A stretch of DNA of 64,000 bases from NCBI GenBank assembly GCA_036874045.1, contig CM072347.1, positions 9,860,501-9,924,500 on the forward strand, read 5' to 3'. Below, piece after piece: positions 22,429 through 33,675 of the stretch. Made by a program: the position numbers and the translations under genes. Position 1 is the stretch's first letter. Each line of letters opens with the position of its first letter. Origin of the DNA: Cymodocea nodosa. Taxonomy: Eukaryota; Streptophyta; Magnoliopsida; Alismatales; Cymodoceaceae. The notes under the pieces were generated by a model. That model worked only from the letters and a program-made list of their open reading frames with translations. It was not told where the DNA came from and searched no databases.

Positions 22429-23625
22429 TCATTCAGTTGCCCTCCCAGAAAAGGTATCAATTTCATTAACCGTTCTATTGATAGGATTAGGTATAGCTTG
22501 TATTGGCAATCCTCTAGTAGGTCTAACTTCCATTGGTTCCTTCTGTCTAAGTGGTATATTTCTATTCTGATTTTGATTTACAGCATTTCCAAATATAAAT
22601 TCTAGACGATTGTTTACTTATTAGATTATCTTTTCTAATTTCTCTATTCTAGCTCCTTGTTCAATTAATACTTCATAACTTATGTTCTTCTCATTTATAT
22701 TTTCTCCTCCCTAGAAATTGTTGTTTCTCCAAGATAAATTCGGGTGATTTCTCCAATTAGGATTATAATAATTTCCCAAGTTATCTCTCTGGTTTCTAGC
22801 ATAAATAATATCTAAGTCATTTATGTTTGTATTCTTTTCTGCTAGCTTTTGATTTAATGATAACTCTTCTATTTTCTTTGTTAATTCATTTAATTTCACC
22901 TCAAGCATAGTAATGGAATCTATTTCATGCATTCCTCTTGGCAATAATCTTTTATCTGCAATAGCTTCAGCCGAATTTTCCCACTATGTAGTTCTTTTTG
23001 CAAAATTTTCTAAATATGCCCATGCTTCTTCACTACATAATTTTAAAAATCCATTTTGACAAGTAGATTCTAATAAAGATTTCGTTGAAACATCTATGCC
23101 TTCATAAATTATGCCTATTAATTGTGCTTTACTCATTGCATGATGTGGACATTGAGTCAGTAAATCTTTAAATCTTTCAAAATATTTCTAGAATGATTCA
23201 CCCTGTTTTTGGCTACGCATTAATATTTCTTTCTACTTTTTAATCGTTTGATGTGTTGGATAGTATTTTTCCACAAAAACAGAGCAAAATTCAGTCCATG
23301 TAGAAATTGAATCAGGCGACAGAGTATGTAACCATCTCTTAGATGTATCTTTTAAAGCAAAAGGGATGTATCTAAGTTTAATAGCATCTATACTAATGTT
23401 CGGCATTCTCATCATTTGACAAACTTCGTTAAATTCTCTAAGGAAATAATAGGCATCCTCTCTTTCTAATCCATGAAAATGTGGCAATTGACTAATATAA
23501 TTAGATTTCAGTTCAAACCTATCTCCGTCAAAGTTTGGCAATCGAATACATGAAGGTTCATCAATTAATTTAGGATACAGAATCTCTCCTAATGGTTTTT
23601 CTACTAGAGCAACCATCTCCACGTT
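22429..23625 (-). pseudogene. Element D capsid (Gag CA) gene, main part
   Basis: It encodes the Athila capsid: RLPNFDGDRFELKSNYISQL, FHGLEREDAYYFLREFNEVC, KLRYIPFALKDTSKRW, then TMLEVKLNELTKKIEELSL and YYNPNWRNHPNLSWRNNNF, ending near 22429 after a C-terminal helical region. No zinc knuckle is present. TAG stops at several places (for example near 22711 in place of Trp, 22983, 23188 and 23237) disable it. Its 5' end is displaced to 32579-32605 by C1 insertion. It lies downstream of pol in D, as in element B. Confidence 0.82.
23621..23625. repeat. Target-site duplication of C1, left copy (ACGTT)
   Basis: ACGTT precedes the C1 5' LTR start TGTTGAGT and is repeated at 32574-32578 after the 3' LTR end. 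Confidence 0.93.
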
Positions 23626-24150
23626 TGTTGAGTATTTTTGTTTTGATGATGTGTGCTGAATGAATATAATCATATTTGCTCAATTACTATTGCTTGTGAA
23701 AAGACATTAAAATCATCAATTAATACAGAAAAAGCTTACTGATATAAATACTTGTCTGTATTGGATCTGAAGTTAATAACTAGTTGTTTTGTTGCATTAA
23801 TTTCTCATTTAGCTAAACGTTAAGTTAACGTGTGTTTTTATTGAAAAGCATGATATGTTTTAATGTTATATCTTCTATATCATGAACAGTGCACGTTTAG
23901 ACAACTCGTTAAGTTAGAGTTTTGTTTGTATAGAGGTCACGTGAGAACTCGTTAAGTTAGAGGCTTAAAGGTTAAAATAGGTCACGTTATAACTCGTTAA
24001 GTTAGTGAGTAAAAGAAGAGACGAACTCGTTAAGTTAGTGTTATACACGTGGTGAAATTATAAGTTACGAATGTTGTATTGTATCACGTGAGGTGCACAT
24101 GTTTAACTCGTTAACTTAACATAACTAAACGCGTTGAGTTGCTATAATGA

Positions 24151-24208
24151 ACACTAAGGCAACGCGTTAGGTTAGCGTTATAAACTTAAGTTGTTATTTT
24201 TGCACGTG
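24151..24208 (+). promoter_or_regulatory. 58-nt U3 block shared exactly with gypsy element D
   Basis: The block runs from ACACTAAGGCAACGCG to TTTTTGCACGTG and includes a G-box. Its reverse complement occurs without mismatch at 42159-42216 in the D 5' LTR. Because D is on the minus strand, the block has the same sense in both elements. Weaker similarity extends about 50 bp upstream. See findings. Confidence 0.85.
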
Positions 24209-24246
24209 GTAAAATTCTTATTATAAAAACATTTTTTTATTACTGA

Positions 24247-24375
24247 TTCGTTGAGTAATCATAACACAACGGAGATGGTTCGTTGAGTTATCATAACACA
24301 ATGGAGATGGTTCGTTGAGATAGCACAACACCACAGACATAGTTCGTTGAGTTAGCTACAGTACTTTTCATGTGA
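24247..24375 (+). repeat. Four tandem 32-bp repeats in C1 LTR U3
   Basis: Units start TTCGTTGAG at 24247, 24279, 24311 and 24343. The same array is at about 31582-31710 in the 3' LTR, while the C2 and C3 LTRs have about two units. Confidence 0.8.
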
Positions 24376-24671
24376 AATGGCACATGAGGAACTCGTTAAG
24401 TTAGAAACGTTAAGTTATATTTAAACTTGTGTTACTCGTTTAGTTAACATTAAAGTAACGACTTCTTATTACACTGATGAAAAACTTTTGGACAAGAAAG
24501 TTTATTTTGCAGGAAATTTTTCAGAGATCCAGGACTAATGATTAAAGAAAATTTGAAATATAAACGTGGGTTAGAACATGTGTGTTTCGATGAAGGAAAA
24601 AGAAAAGACGTGGAGAAGTGGAAAACTGGTGGTGGTTAAACATGAAGGATATGCATGAAATGAAGATACAG

Positions 24672-24680
24672 TATAAAAGG
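24672..24680 (+). promoter_or_regulatory. TATA box of C1 5' LTR promoter
   Basis: TATAAAAGG inside the 5' LTR, followed by an A-rich leader with AAGAAGAAGAAG repeats. The 3' LTR counterpart is 32007-32015, at the exact LTR offset of 7335. Confidence 0.7.
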
Positions 24681-25240
24681 CATAGAATTCTCGTTGATCA
24701 ATTTATCCTTGCACACAAAATGAAAAATCTTTTCAAAGATCAAACCATCCCTGCACACCAAAAGAAAAATCTTCTTCAGGGATCAAAAACATCTTCTCAG
24801 GGAAAATCTCTCAAGTGGAAGAAAGTTCAGTGAAGCAAAAAAAGATAAGATTTTCGTCACTGAAGATTTGAAGTATCAAAAGAAAGCAAATTCGGTGAAG
24901 CATGAAAAGACAAGATATTCGTCATTGAAGAATTGCTAAAGAAGAAAAAGAAGAAGAAGAAAGATCTCAAATAGGGAGAAAAGTTTTAAATTCCGCAAAT
25001 TAGTTTTCTCTGTTTGTAGTTATGAAATTGTTTAGATGATACATGGTATCGAAATATAATTGCATCTACAATTTATGAGGAGAATTGAATTGTATATTGT
25101 AATTGAAACCTTGAATAAAAATGATTTTATGAAAACAATGTCTCGACTTGTTTTTGAGTTTTAAAGTTTCAAATATATTTCAGAAAATATTAAAGATATA
25201 CAATTCACCCCCCTCTTGTGTAGCCATACAATCCTACAAG

Positions 25241-25252
25241 TGGTATCAGAGC
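25241..25252 (+). other. Primer-binding site of C1 (tRNA-iMet)
   Basis: TGGTATCAGAGC, two bases after the 5' LTR end, is complementary to the 3' end of plant initiator tRNA-Met. Confidence 0.93.
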
Positions 25253-25438
25253 TTTGTTAATAATCTTTAATATAAAATCAATACCAACTTATTTAATATC
25301 ATTGTTTATTCTACCTTCCTTGTTTTTAAACAGAAATTAATATCTGAGCATACGTTTAACTCTACTGATTTAAGGCTCAAGTTGTTTTAAAGTTTTTAGA
25401 CTGTTTAAAATCAAATAGGTTGAAAAATCTAAGGTAAA

Positions 25439-26550
25439 ATGGCTACTGGAAATGGTAATTTTTCTTTATATGAAGGCCAAAATCTTAATCGTCCTCCTTT
25501 ATTTGATGGAATACATTTTGAATATTGGAAATATAGGATGACTGTTTTTGTTCAAAGTATAGATCATAAGTTTTGGTTCATGATTTTTAAACCATATACT
25601 CTATTAACTACTCCTTATAATAATTGGACAATTACTGAAAAAGAAAATGAAACTCTAAATGCTAAGGGCTTAAATATTTTATTTTGTGCATTGAGTTATG
25701 AACAGTTCAGTAAAGTGTCGGCATATAAATCTGCTTATAAGGTGTGGCATGCATTAGAAGTTTCACATGAAGGTACTTCTCAAGTTAAAGAGACAAAAAT
25801 AAACATGTTGATTCATAAGTATGAACTCTTTAAGATGCATGGAGACGAAAATATTTCTGAGATGTTTTCCAGATTTCTTGATATCATACTCTTTAAAATG
25901 TTTAGGAAAGAATTTTGAACAGAAGGATTTGGTGAGGAAAATTCTCAAATCCCTAAGTTCTAAATGGTCTCAGAAAGTAACATCAATTGAGGAATCACGA
26001 GATTTAAATGTTTATTCTATGAATGAACTTATAGGAAATTTAACAGCCTATGAAGTTCAATTAAATGAATCACTAAGTCACAACAAACTAAAAATGAAGA
26101 AAGAAATAGCCTTCGAAATTAATTCAGATTCTGATATATCTACTGATTCTTAAGAGGATTTGATTTTGCTGACTAGGAAATTCAAGAAAGCATGGAAAGC
26201 TAGGAAACAGCAAAGGAACAAAAATGATATACCCTCAACGTCAAAATCATTGAATGAGAAGAATTCTTCATCCAGAAAGTATGTATGTTACAACTGTAAG
26301 AAACCTGGACATCTTTCTCTAGATTATCCTATGAGGAAAAATGAAAAGCAAAGTAGGACAAATCAGAAGAAGACGGCTCAGAAAACTCAGAAAAAGTTTT
26401 ACAAGAAAAAGGCTTTGAAGGTCACTTGGGATGACACGTCTGAAGAGTCTGAATCTGAGGAATCAGCATCAAAATCTTCACATTCAGAAAGAGAACAAGA
26501 GTTAGAAGACGTTGCTCATGTGTACTTCATGGCAGATGAGTCTGAGGAGG
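25439..26550 (+). pseudogene. C1 Gag (copia type, UBN2-like capsid plus zinc knuckle)
   Basis: The start ATGGCTACTGGAAATG is 187 bp after the PBS. The N-terminus has the copia Gag signature PPLFDGIHFEYWKYRMTVFV and the central helices KETKINMLIHKYELFKMH and LVRKILKSLSSKWSQKV. Near 26284 lies a zinc knuckle (CYNCKKPGHLSLDY) whose final Cys is Tyr. A 2-bp deletion near 25887 shifts the frame, and a TAA lies at 26152-26154. The gene passes without interruption into protease at 26551 through MADESEEE, the site where C2 and C3 hold the 1161-nt segment. Confidence 0.85.
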
Positions 26551-28140
26551 AAATAACATCAAAATGGATCTTGGACAGTGGAGTGTCAAGTCACATGACC
26601 AGACAAAAAAGTCTATTACAAAATTTTACAAATACCATGAAAGGAAGTGTAACATTTGGAAACAAAAGCAAAGATAAAATCATAGGTATGGGCAATGTTC
26701 AAATAACTCCTACTTGTGTTATTTTGAATGTACTATATGTAGAAAACCTAGGATTTAAATTTGCTGAGTGTCATAAAACTAACTGAAAATGGATATTATG
26801 TAGTGTTTGAAGATAATGTATGCAAAATAATTGATAAAAATACAGATGAAATTAAGTTTATTGCTAAAAGAAAAGGTTCTGTATGTATTTTATCTTTACC
26901 TTCTAGTGCAGTTGATTTAAATTCATGTTTTGCTAGCTGAAACTAGTGATGCATATCTATGGCATAGAAGGATTGGGCATATAAATATGAGACTGTTACA
27001 TAAACTATCTAGAAAACATTTAGTGAGAGGTTTACCAAAGATTAAATACTCAAAGAACTTTATGTGTGATGCATGTGAGTGAGGAAAACTTCACAAAAAC
27101 TCTTTTAAATCCAAAACTGATATTTCAAGCAAGAGAGTCTTAGAACTTATACATATGGATCTATTTGGACCAACAAGAATCATGAGTCTTGGTGGTAAAC
27201 GGTATGTACTTGTTTTAGTAGATGACTTCTCTAGATACACTTGGGTATATTTTCTAGTATCTAAGATAGAAGTTTTTGAAAAATTTAAAATGTTTTACAA
27301 TTTTGTTCAAAATGAGCAAAGTGTCTCTATTCAAAAACTTAGGAGTGATCATGGAACTGAATTTGATAATGATCAAATGGATAACTATTGTAATGAGCAT
27401 GGCATTGATCACAGATTTTCTTTTCCAAGAGCACCGTGTCAAAATGGTGTTGTTGAGAGAAAGAATAGATCACTTCAAGAAATGGCCAGAACTATGTTGA
27501 ATGAACATAAGTTACCTCAAAATCTTTGGGCTGAAGCAGTAAATACAACTTGTTATGTTATTAACAGAAGTCATTTAAGACCTCATGTTAATAAAACTCC
27601 TTTTGAAATTATGTTTAATAGGGTTCCAAAAATTTCCTATATGAAACCATTTGGCTGCAAGTGTTTTATTCTTAATACTAAGGATAAAAGGGATAAATTT
27701 CAAGCCAAATCGGATGAAGGAATTTTTGTAGGTTAATCTACTAGAAGTAAAGCCTATAGAGTATATAACAAGACTTCTAGGACTATTGAAGAAACCCTCC
27801 ATATAAGCTTCATTGAAAATTCTCTTAGAGAATCTCAATCTAAAGTTGATAATGATGATATGATCAATTTTCCAAATGAGTTAGAGATCAATAGAGAGAT
27901 TGATGATTTATCTGAGAAAATCAAAAATATGAACTTAAATGATCAAACTAATGATGAAAATGATGGACTTTCAGATGTTGATGAGAATATTGAGGAAAAT
28001 CAGAGAAATTGGCGTTATTCTTCATCACATCCCATTACTCAAGTCATTGGTAATATTAATGAGGGAGTTAAAACTAGAGCTTCAGTAAATTTAAATAGTA
28101 TGTGTATGTTTGTTTCTATGGTGGAACCAAGGAATATATA
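26551..28140 (+). pseudogene. C1 protease and integrase
   Basis: The aspartic protease active site is KWILDSGVSSHM at about 26560. A 1-bp insertion near 26760 and another near 26930 shift the frame. The GAG-pre-integrase HHCC region follows (LWHRRIGHIN then CDACE), with a TGA at 27081. The integrase core (27155-27736) has its acidic residues in MDLFGPT, RSDHGTEF and GVVERKNRS. A TAA interrupts IFVG at 27734. The acidic linker before RT ends at a TAA at 28139. Confidence 0.85.
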
Positions 28141-28716
28141 AGAAGCATTATCTGATGAAAATTGGATAGTGGCAATGCAAGAAGAACTAAATCAATTCAT
28201 CAGAAATGATGTATGGGAATTAGTCTCTCCACCAGAAAATCAGTCCATAATAGGTACAAAGTGGATCTTTAGAAACAAAACTAACGAAACTGGTCAAATT
28301 ATAAGGAATAAAGCTAGATTAGTTGCACAAGGGTATACATAGGAAGAAGGATTTGATTATGATGAAACATTTGCTCCTGTGGCTAGGTTAGAAAGTATTA
28401 GAATATTATTGGCCTATGCTTGTTATATGGATTTTAAATTATATCAAATGGATGTAAAGAGTGCATTTCTAAATGGTTTAATTAATGAAGAAGTCTATGT
28501 AAAACAACCACCTGGATTTGAAGATATTAAAAATCCTGACTTTGTGTATAAATTGAAGAAAGCCTTATATGGTTTGAAGCAAGCACCTAGATCATGGTAT
28601 GAAAGATTGTCTACTTTTTTAATAGAAAAGGCTTTATCATGGGAAAAGTGGATCATACTCTATTTATTAAGAGAGATGGTAAAGATCAGATTGTTGTTCA
28701 AATATACGTGGATGAA
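28141..28716 (+). pseudogene. C1 reverse transcriptase, truncated fragment
   Basis: Copia RT motifs are present: QEELNQFIRNDVWELV, GTKWIFRNK, FAPVARLESIRILLAYA, YQMDVKSAFLNGLINEEVYV and KALYGLKQAPRSWYERL. A TAG at 28340 and a 1-bp shift near 28630 disable it. The sequence stops matching C3 just after the codons for IYVD, at 28710-28735, so the second catalytic Asp, the RT thumb and all of RNase H are absent. The copy could not reverse transcribe without help. Confidence 0.85.
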
Positions 28717-30460
28717 AACTTTTATGGAGCAATTTGAAAAGAAAACAGCAATACTTGAAATGGAGAAACAAAAATGTTATAGAAGAAGGAAAGTCAGAAA
28801 AATTATGTCTAAGGAAACAAAGTCTATTGAAAAAGGAAAATCAGATGAAAATTTATTTTCAAAGGACAATGTATGTCTAGACATTGTACCTTATTGTGCA
28901 TCTGATAAACTCATCAGTTCTAAACATAGTGAAACTGATGAAGATAATGAGACTTTATTTTCCCTTGCTAGAAAGCTTGAGAAGAAATCCAAGTCAAATA
29001 TAAGCTCAAGTTTTTCTATTAATACAAGTCCTAATGATGCAGAAATTGACAAATCAGAGCATCAGGCACCTGATTTTAAACAAGTTATTGCAGATATAAT
29101 TGACAATGTTGAGGCAGTAACTAGTTCAAAGGCTGAATTGTTTGGAGTAGCAGATATTGAAATTGTTAAGACTCTAGAAGAGCTAAAAGTTAACCAGCCT
29201 TCTACGTAATCTATAGAAGTAGAGTCTGAGAATTCACAACATAAATCAATGGAAATATCTGTTGAACAAAATGAACAATTACAGACAGATACACCGGCTA
29301 TAGAATTTGTAGAAAAATTGTACTCTGAACATTCTATAAAGACTGAACAGATGAATGTTGAGCATATTGACAATGTTCCTAACACTGTTAAAGCTGAAGA
29401 ATCAAGCTTACCTGAGCAGCTTCATGATATTATTTTGGAAGAGGATCAACATGACATTCATTTTGAAGAAGAGGTTCCTAAAGATGAATTAAACTCTGAA
29501 TCACGGCTTCAGGTATCACCTTCTTTGTGTACAATGTTAAACATTCAAGGTAATACAATTCATTTTAGATCTGAAGAAGCATTACAGAAATACAATAATC
29601 TGATTACATGTTAGATTCTGCATGCTCGTCCAATAAAATTCAGAAATTTGATGGACATAAGAGATCTGTTTGAGTTTCAAGACCTCATTAAATTCTTGCC
29701 AGTAGGAATGAAATAGAAGCAATACACAAAGCTTATTGCAGCTTTTTATAGCAATCTCGTCAACAATGGAAATTTTCTGAAAACTCAAATAAATGAACAG
29801 GAGTTTATATTGTCTCCTGAATTAATTTTTGAAGTTTTAGGATTAAAGAATGAAGGTGTTGTTGTTACCAACAGATTTGACCTAATAAGACAACTGGAAT
29901 GGAACATTCAGTCTTTATCAAAAATTCCAGATGTATATTCTGAAATGAGATTAATGGAAAATCTGAATGCAGAAGCAAGGTTTATTGCAAATATATTGCA
30001 TGCAAATTTATTTCAGAGAGTTGGACACAATATGGAAGTTAGCAAAAGTTGTTTATATGCAACTTATAGCTTGCTGAATAGAATTCAAATCAATTGGTTT
30101 GATGTTTTCACTTCTCAACTACAGCATATGAGTTCAAAGTTATTTTATGGTGATGCTGTATGTAGACTCATTGCAAGCTAATTGAATTTATCCGATTGGC
30201 CCTCTGAAACTAAAGGCATGAGAGCATTTAGTGTCGAAGATTTGCAAAAATTCCACGCCATGCATAAACCTCAACGACAACAACAACAACAACCTGATAC
30301 AGATCATATACAACAACAAAGTTATTCAGTTCAAGCAGAAGAGCAAACCCAGCTACCTCCTGACTTAGATGTAGTGCTTAACGACATCAGAAATGATATT
30401 AAGCATCTAGGAGATAAAATATGTAATGCTATAAGTGATATACTTAGGACGGGTCGCTAA
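28717..30460 (+). pseudogene. C1 accessory ORF, homologous to the accessory ORF of gypsy element D
   Basis: This is a long coding stretch broken by stops (near 29207, 29612, 29714 and 30179). The N-terminal part is acidic and Ser/Glu-rich. The C-terminal domain has DIRDLFEFQDLIKFL, AFYSNLVNNG, ILSPELIFEVLGLKNEG, ARFIANILHANLFQRVGHN, RIQINWFDVF and KLFYGD, followed by a Gln-rich tail and a final helix (VVLNDIRNDIKHLGDKI). Element D 33676-35905 has the same order of motifs. The domain resembles the plant family often annotated as putative plant transposon protein; function unknown. Its place after pol is where Sireviruses may carry env-like ORFs. Confidence 0.7.
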
Positions 30461-30946
30461 CTATTTTTGTTTGTTTCTGAATACAAAATGTAATGTTTGT
30501 ATTACTTGTTTAATTCATTGAACAATACATTTTTCTATAAATGTCTTCAATTATTATTCTTGTTTACAGAAAGAGTTGTTGTAATTATATCTCTTATATA
30601 TGTATATATATTCTTTGTAATTATTTTTTTGATTAATGACAAAAAGGGGGAGAAATATTATAAAAAGATGATTATGATCTTAATTGCATATATATATTAT
30701 AAAAGGAGATTCTATTTAAATGGTTATTGTAATCTGACAGATGATAATTAGAAAACTGATACTTATATAATTATTGACATTTGAGAGTTTTAGTTCTGAG
30801 AGGTAAAATTTACACAAACAATAGAAATAAGCTTAAGTGAACTTAAGTCAACAAACAAGTTTGTTGAATTAAAAGTTAACCCAACGATGGTGCTTTGTTG
30901 AGTTATACATATTTCATAATTGATTTAATATGGTTTTGTCATCATC
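30461..30946 (+). other. C1 3' noncoding region with an extra polypurine tract
   Basis: No gene is supported. A first purine tract, TGACAAAAAGGGGGAGAAA, lies at 30637-30655, about 300 bp before the PPT that touches the LTR. AGTTA-type palindromes occur near 30830-30905. Confidence 0.55.
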
Positions 30947-30960
30947 AAAAAGGGGGAGAT
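30947..30960 (+). other. Polypurine tract of C1
   Basis: AAAAAGGGGGAGAT ends immediately before the 3' LTR TGTTGAGTA. Confidence 0.9.
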
Positions 30961-32573
30961 TGTTGAGTATTTTTGTTCTGATGATGTGTGCTGAATGAAA
31001 ATAATCATATTTGCTCAATTACTATTGCTTGTGAAAAGAAATTAAAATCATCAATTAATACAGAAAAAACTTACTGATATAAATACTTGTCTGTATTGAA
31101 TCTGAAGTTAATAACTAGTTGTTTCATTGCATTAATTTCTCATTTACCTAAACATTAAGTTAACGTGTGTTTTTATTGAAAAGCATGATATGTTTTAATG
31201 TTATATATTCTGTATCATGAATAGTGCACGTTTAGACAACTCGTTAAGTTAGAGTTTTGTTTGTATAGAGGTCACATGAGAACTCGTTAAGTTAGAGGCT
31301 TAAAGGTTAAAATAGGTCACGTGATAACTCGTTAAGTTAGTGAGTAAAAGAAGAGACGAACTCGTTAAGTTAATGTTATACACGTGGTGAAATTATAAGT
31401 TACGAATGTTGTATTGTATCATGTGAGGTGCACATGTTTAACTCGTTAAGTTAACATAACTAAACGTGTTGAGTTGCTATATTGAACACTAAGGCAACGT
31501 ATTAGGTTAGCGTTATAAACTTAAGTTGTTATTTTTGCACGTGGTAAAATTCTTATTATAGAAACATTTTTTTATTATTGGTTTGTTGAGTTATCATAAC
31601 ACAACGGAGATGGTTCGTTGAGTTATCATAACACAACGGAGATGGTTCGTTAAGATAACATAACACCACGGACATAGTTTGTTGAGTTAGCTACAGTACT
31701 TGTCACGTGAAATGGCACATGAGGAACTCGTTAAGTTAGAAACGTTAAGTTATATTTATACTTGTGTTACTTGTTTAGTTAACATTAAAGTAATGACTTC
31801 TTATTACATTGATGAAAAACTTTTGGACGAGAAAGTTTATTTTGCAGGAAATTTTTCAGAGATCCAGGACTGATGATTAAAGAAAATTCGAAATATAAAC
31901 GTGGGTTAGAACGTGTGTGTTTCGATCAAGGAAAAAGAAAAGATGTGGAGAAGTGGAAAACTGGTGGTGGTAAAACATGAAGGATATGCATGGAATGAAG
32001 ATACAGTATAAAAGGCATAGAATTCTCATTGATCAATTTATCCTTGCACACAAAACGAAAAATCTTTTCAAGGATCAAACCATCCCTACACACCAAAAGA
32101 AAAATCTTTTTCAAAGATCAAAAACATCTTCTCGGGGAAAATCTCTCAAGTGGAAGAAAGTTCAGTGAAGCATAAAAAGGTAAGATTTTTGTCACTGAAG
32201 ATTTGAAGTATCAGAAGAAAGCAAATTCGGTGAAGCATGAAAAGACAAGATATTCATCACTGAAGAATTGCTGAAGAAGAAAAAGAAGAAGAAGAAAGAT
32301 CTCAAACAAGGAAAAAAGTTTTAAATTCCGCAAATTAGTTTTCTCTATTTGTAGTTATGAAATTGTTTAGATGATACATGGTATCGATATATAATTGCAT
32401 CTACAATTTCTGAGGAGAATTGAATTGTATATTGTAATTGAAACCTTGAATAAAAATGATTTTATGAAAACAATGTCTCGACTTGTTTTTGAGTTCTAAA
32501 GTTTCAAATATATTTCAGAAAATATTAAAGATACACAATTCACCCCCCTTTTGTGTAGCCATACGATCCTACA
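30961..32573 (+). repeat. 3' LTR of C1
   Basis: 1613 bp, the same length as the 5' LTR, with scattered substitutions (several in the first 200 bp). It is followed by TSD ACGTT at 32574-32578. The TATA box is at 32007-32015. Confidence 0.93.
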
Positions 32574-32578
32574 ACGTT
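32574..32578. repeat. Target-site duplication of C1, right copy (ACGTT)
   Basis: Perfect copy of 23621-23625. Confidence 0.93.
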
Positions 32579-33675
32579 CTCTTTTAAAGAAAGGTTAGCT
32601 ACACCCTAAAGAATTTCGTTAAAGTTCAGTTCAGAAAATTTTTTAGTACTCCTTTGCAATGGAAATTCCTAGATAGGTGTTCTTACTAATCGCTTAGTGC
32701 TTAGAGAACGAGTCTATGTGCTCATAAATAAATAACAGAAGATTAATTACATACCAGTCTGAAGCTTTCCATTCTATAAATATTTATTGTCAGATGAAGG
32801 TTGAATCAACTGCTTCTCCTTCTAGTTCCTCCAACGCTTTCTCCTTTCTCTTAAAAGTGTTGGTAACTCGTAAATAACATTATGTTTCATATATATACTG
32901 TGCATCCATAAAGTGAATAAATCTCGTTGCAAGAACGTGTCTTGCAATGTGTATCGTGGTTCCTGTTCTAATGGGTACGTGTACCACTACTAATTTCAAA
33001 TTTTGGTAACCGCTAAACCGACGAAGTTTCGTTTGTGGTTAAAAAGAATAACCATTCTTCTTAATCCACGAAATAACCTTGTTAAGTTACAAATTACTCA
33101 ATAGAATACAGTCGGTTACTATTGCTAACTCCACGGACTAACTTCGTTGAGTTACAGATAACTCAACGGAGTGACCTTATATTATATTACTGACCTTGTG
33201 GAGTTACAGTTAACTCAACGGAATTACTTCGTTGAGTTAACACTTGGCAACTTCTAAGTTTCACTCTCGTAAGTTTTCTATTCTGTTTTTTTTTTTCTTT
33301 GTTTTTCATTCTGCTAACTGTAATAAAGTTAAATCTATGTCATTAATGCCTCATTTTGATTAAAATACATTTAAACCTGAACATTATATAAAGATTTAAA
33401 TTGCAGGTCATTTTATGTTATGCAGAATTTACATTTTACCTTATAACATGCAGAAATTTTTAAGCAGTTATCTTGTTATTCAGAAAATTGTAAATATGTC
33501 ACATATTCATAAAGTTCCACAAATTACATAATATTCAATAAATTCCATTCATTTCACATTCAAATACGTATGAAAATTGCATCTGAAAAATTATATTCAT
33601 TAATATGAATCAATTACATTACAAGTACATCATACAATTTCATACAATTTTACACAAGTATACGAACAATACAAT
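32579..33675 (-). other. Element D accessory ORF-capsid intergenic region and start of capsid gene
   Basis: 32579-32605 is the displaced beginning of the capsid frame, open back to a TAG at 32606-32608. The remainder has no gene. AGTTA/TAACT palindromes are concentrated at 33121-33245. The same repeat wording occurs at window positions 1-56. Confidence 0.55.
33121..33245. repeat. AGTTA/TAACT inverted-repeat cluster between accessory ORF and capsid gene
   Basis: Units include TAACTCCACGGAC, TTCGTTGAGTTA, GATAACTCAACGGAG, TGTGGAGTTA and GTTAACTCAACGGAA, in alternating orientation. Confidence 0.8.

Larger units (their letters stand above)
23626..25238 (+). repeat. 5' LTR of C1
   Basis: TGTTGAGTA...ATCCTACA, 1613 bp. 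U3 contains many TCGTTAAGTTAG units, CACGTG G-boxes (near 23938, 24050, 24084 and 24204), and four copies of a 32-bp tandem repeat (24247-24375). It also contains a 58-nt block (24151-24208) identical to the D LTR. Confidence 0.93.
23626..32573 (+). mobile_element. Element C1: complete-length Ty1/copia element, spliced-like gag-pol and accessory ORF
   Basis: Two 1613-bp LTRs (23626-25238, 30961-32573), a tRNA-iMet PBS (25241-25252), a PPT (30947-30960) and a perfect ACGTT TSD define it. Gene order is gag, protease, integrase, RT, as in Ty1/copia. Compared with C3, RT stops just after its YVD motif near 28716 and RNase H is absent. A 1.7-kb unrelated coding stretch follows up to 30460. The 1161-nt segment that separates Gag from protease in C2 and C3 is exactly missing. 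Several frameshifts and stops are present. Two GGGGGAG tracts before the 3' LTR suggest a Sirevirus-like lineage. Confidence 0.92.
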
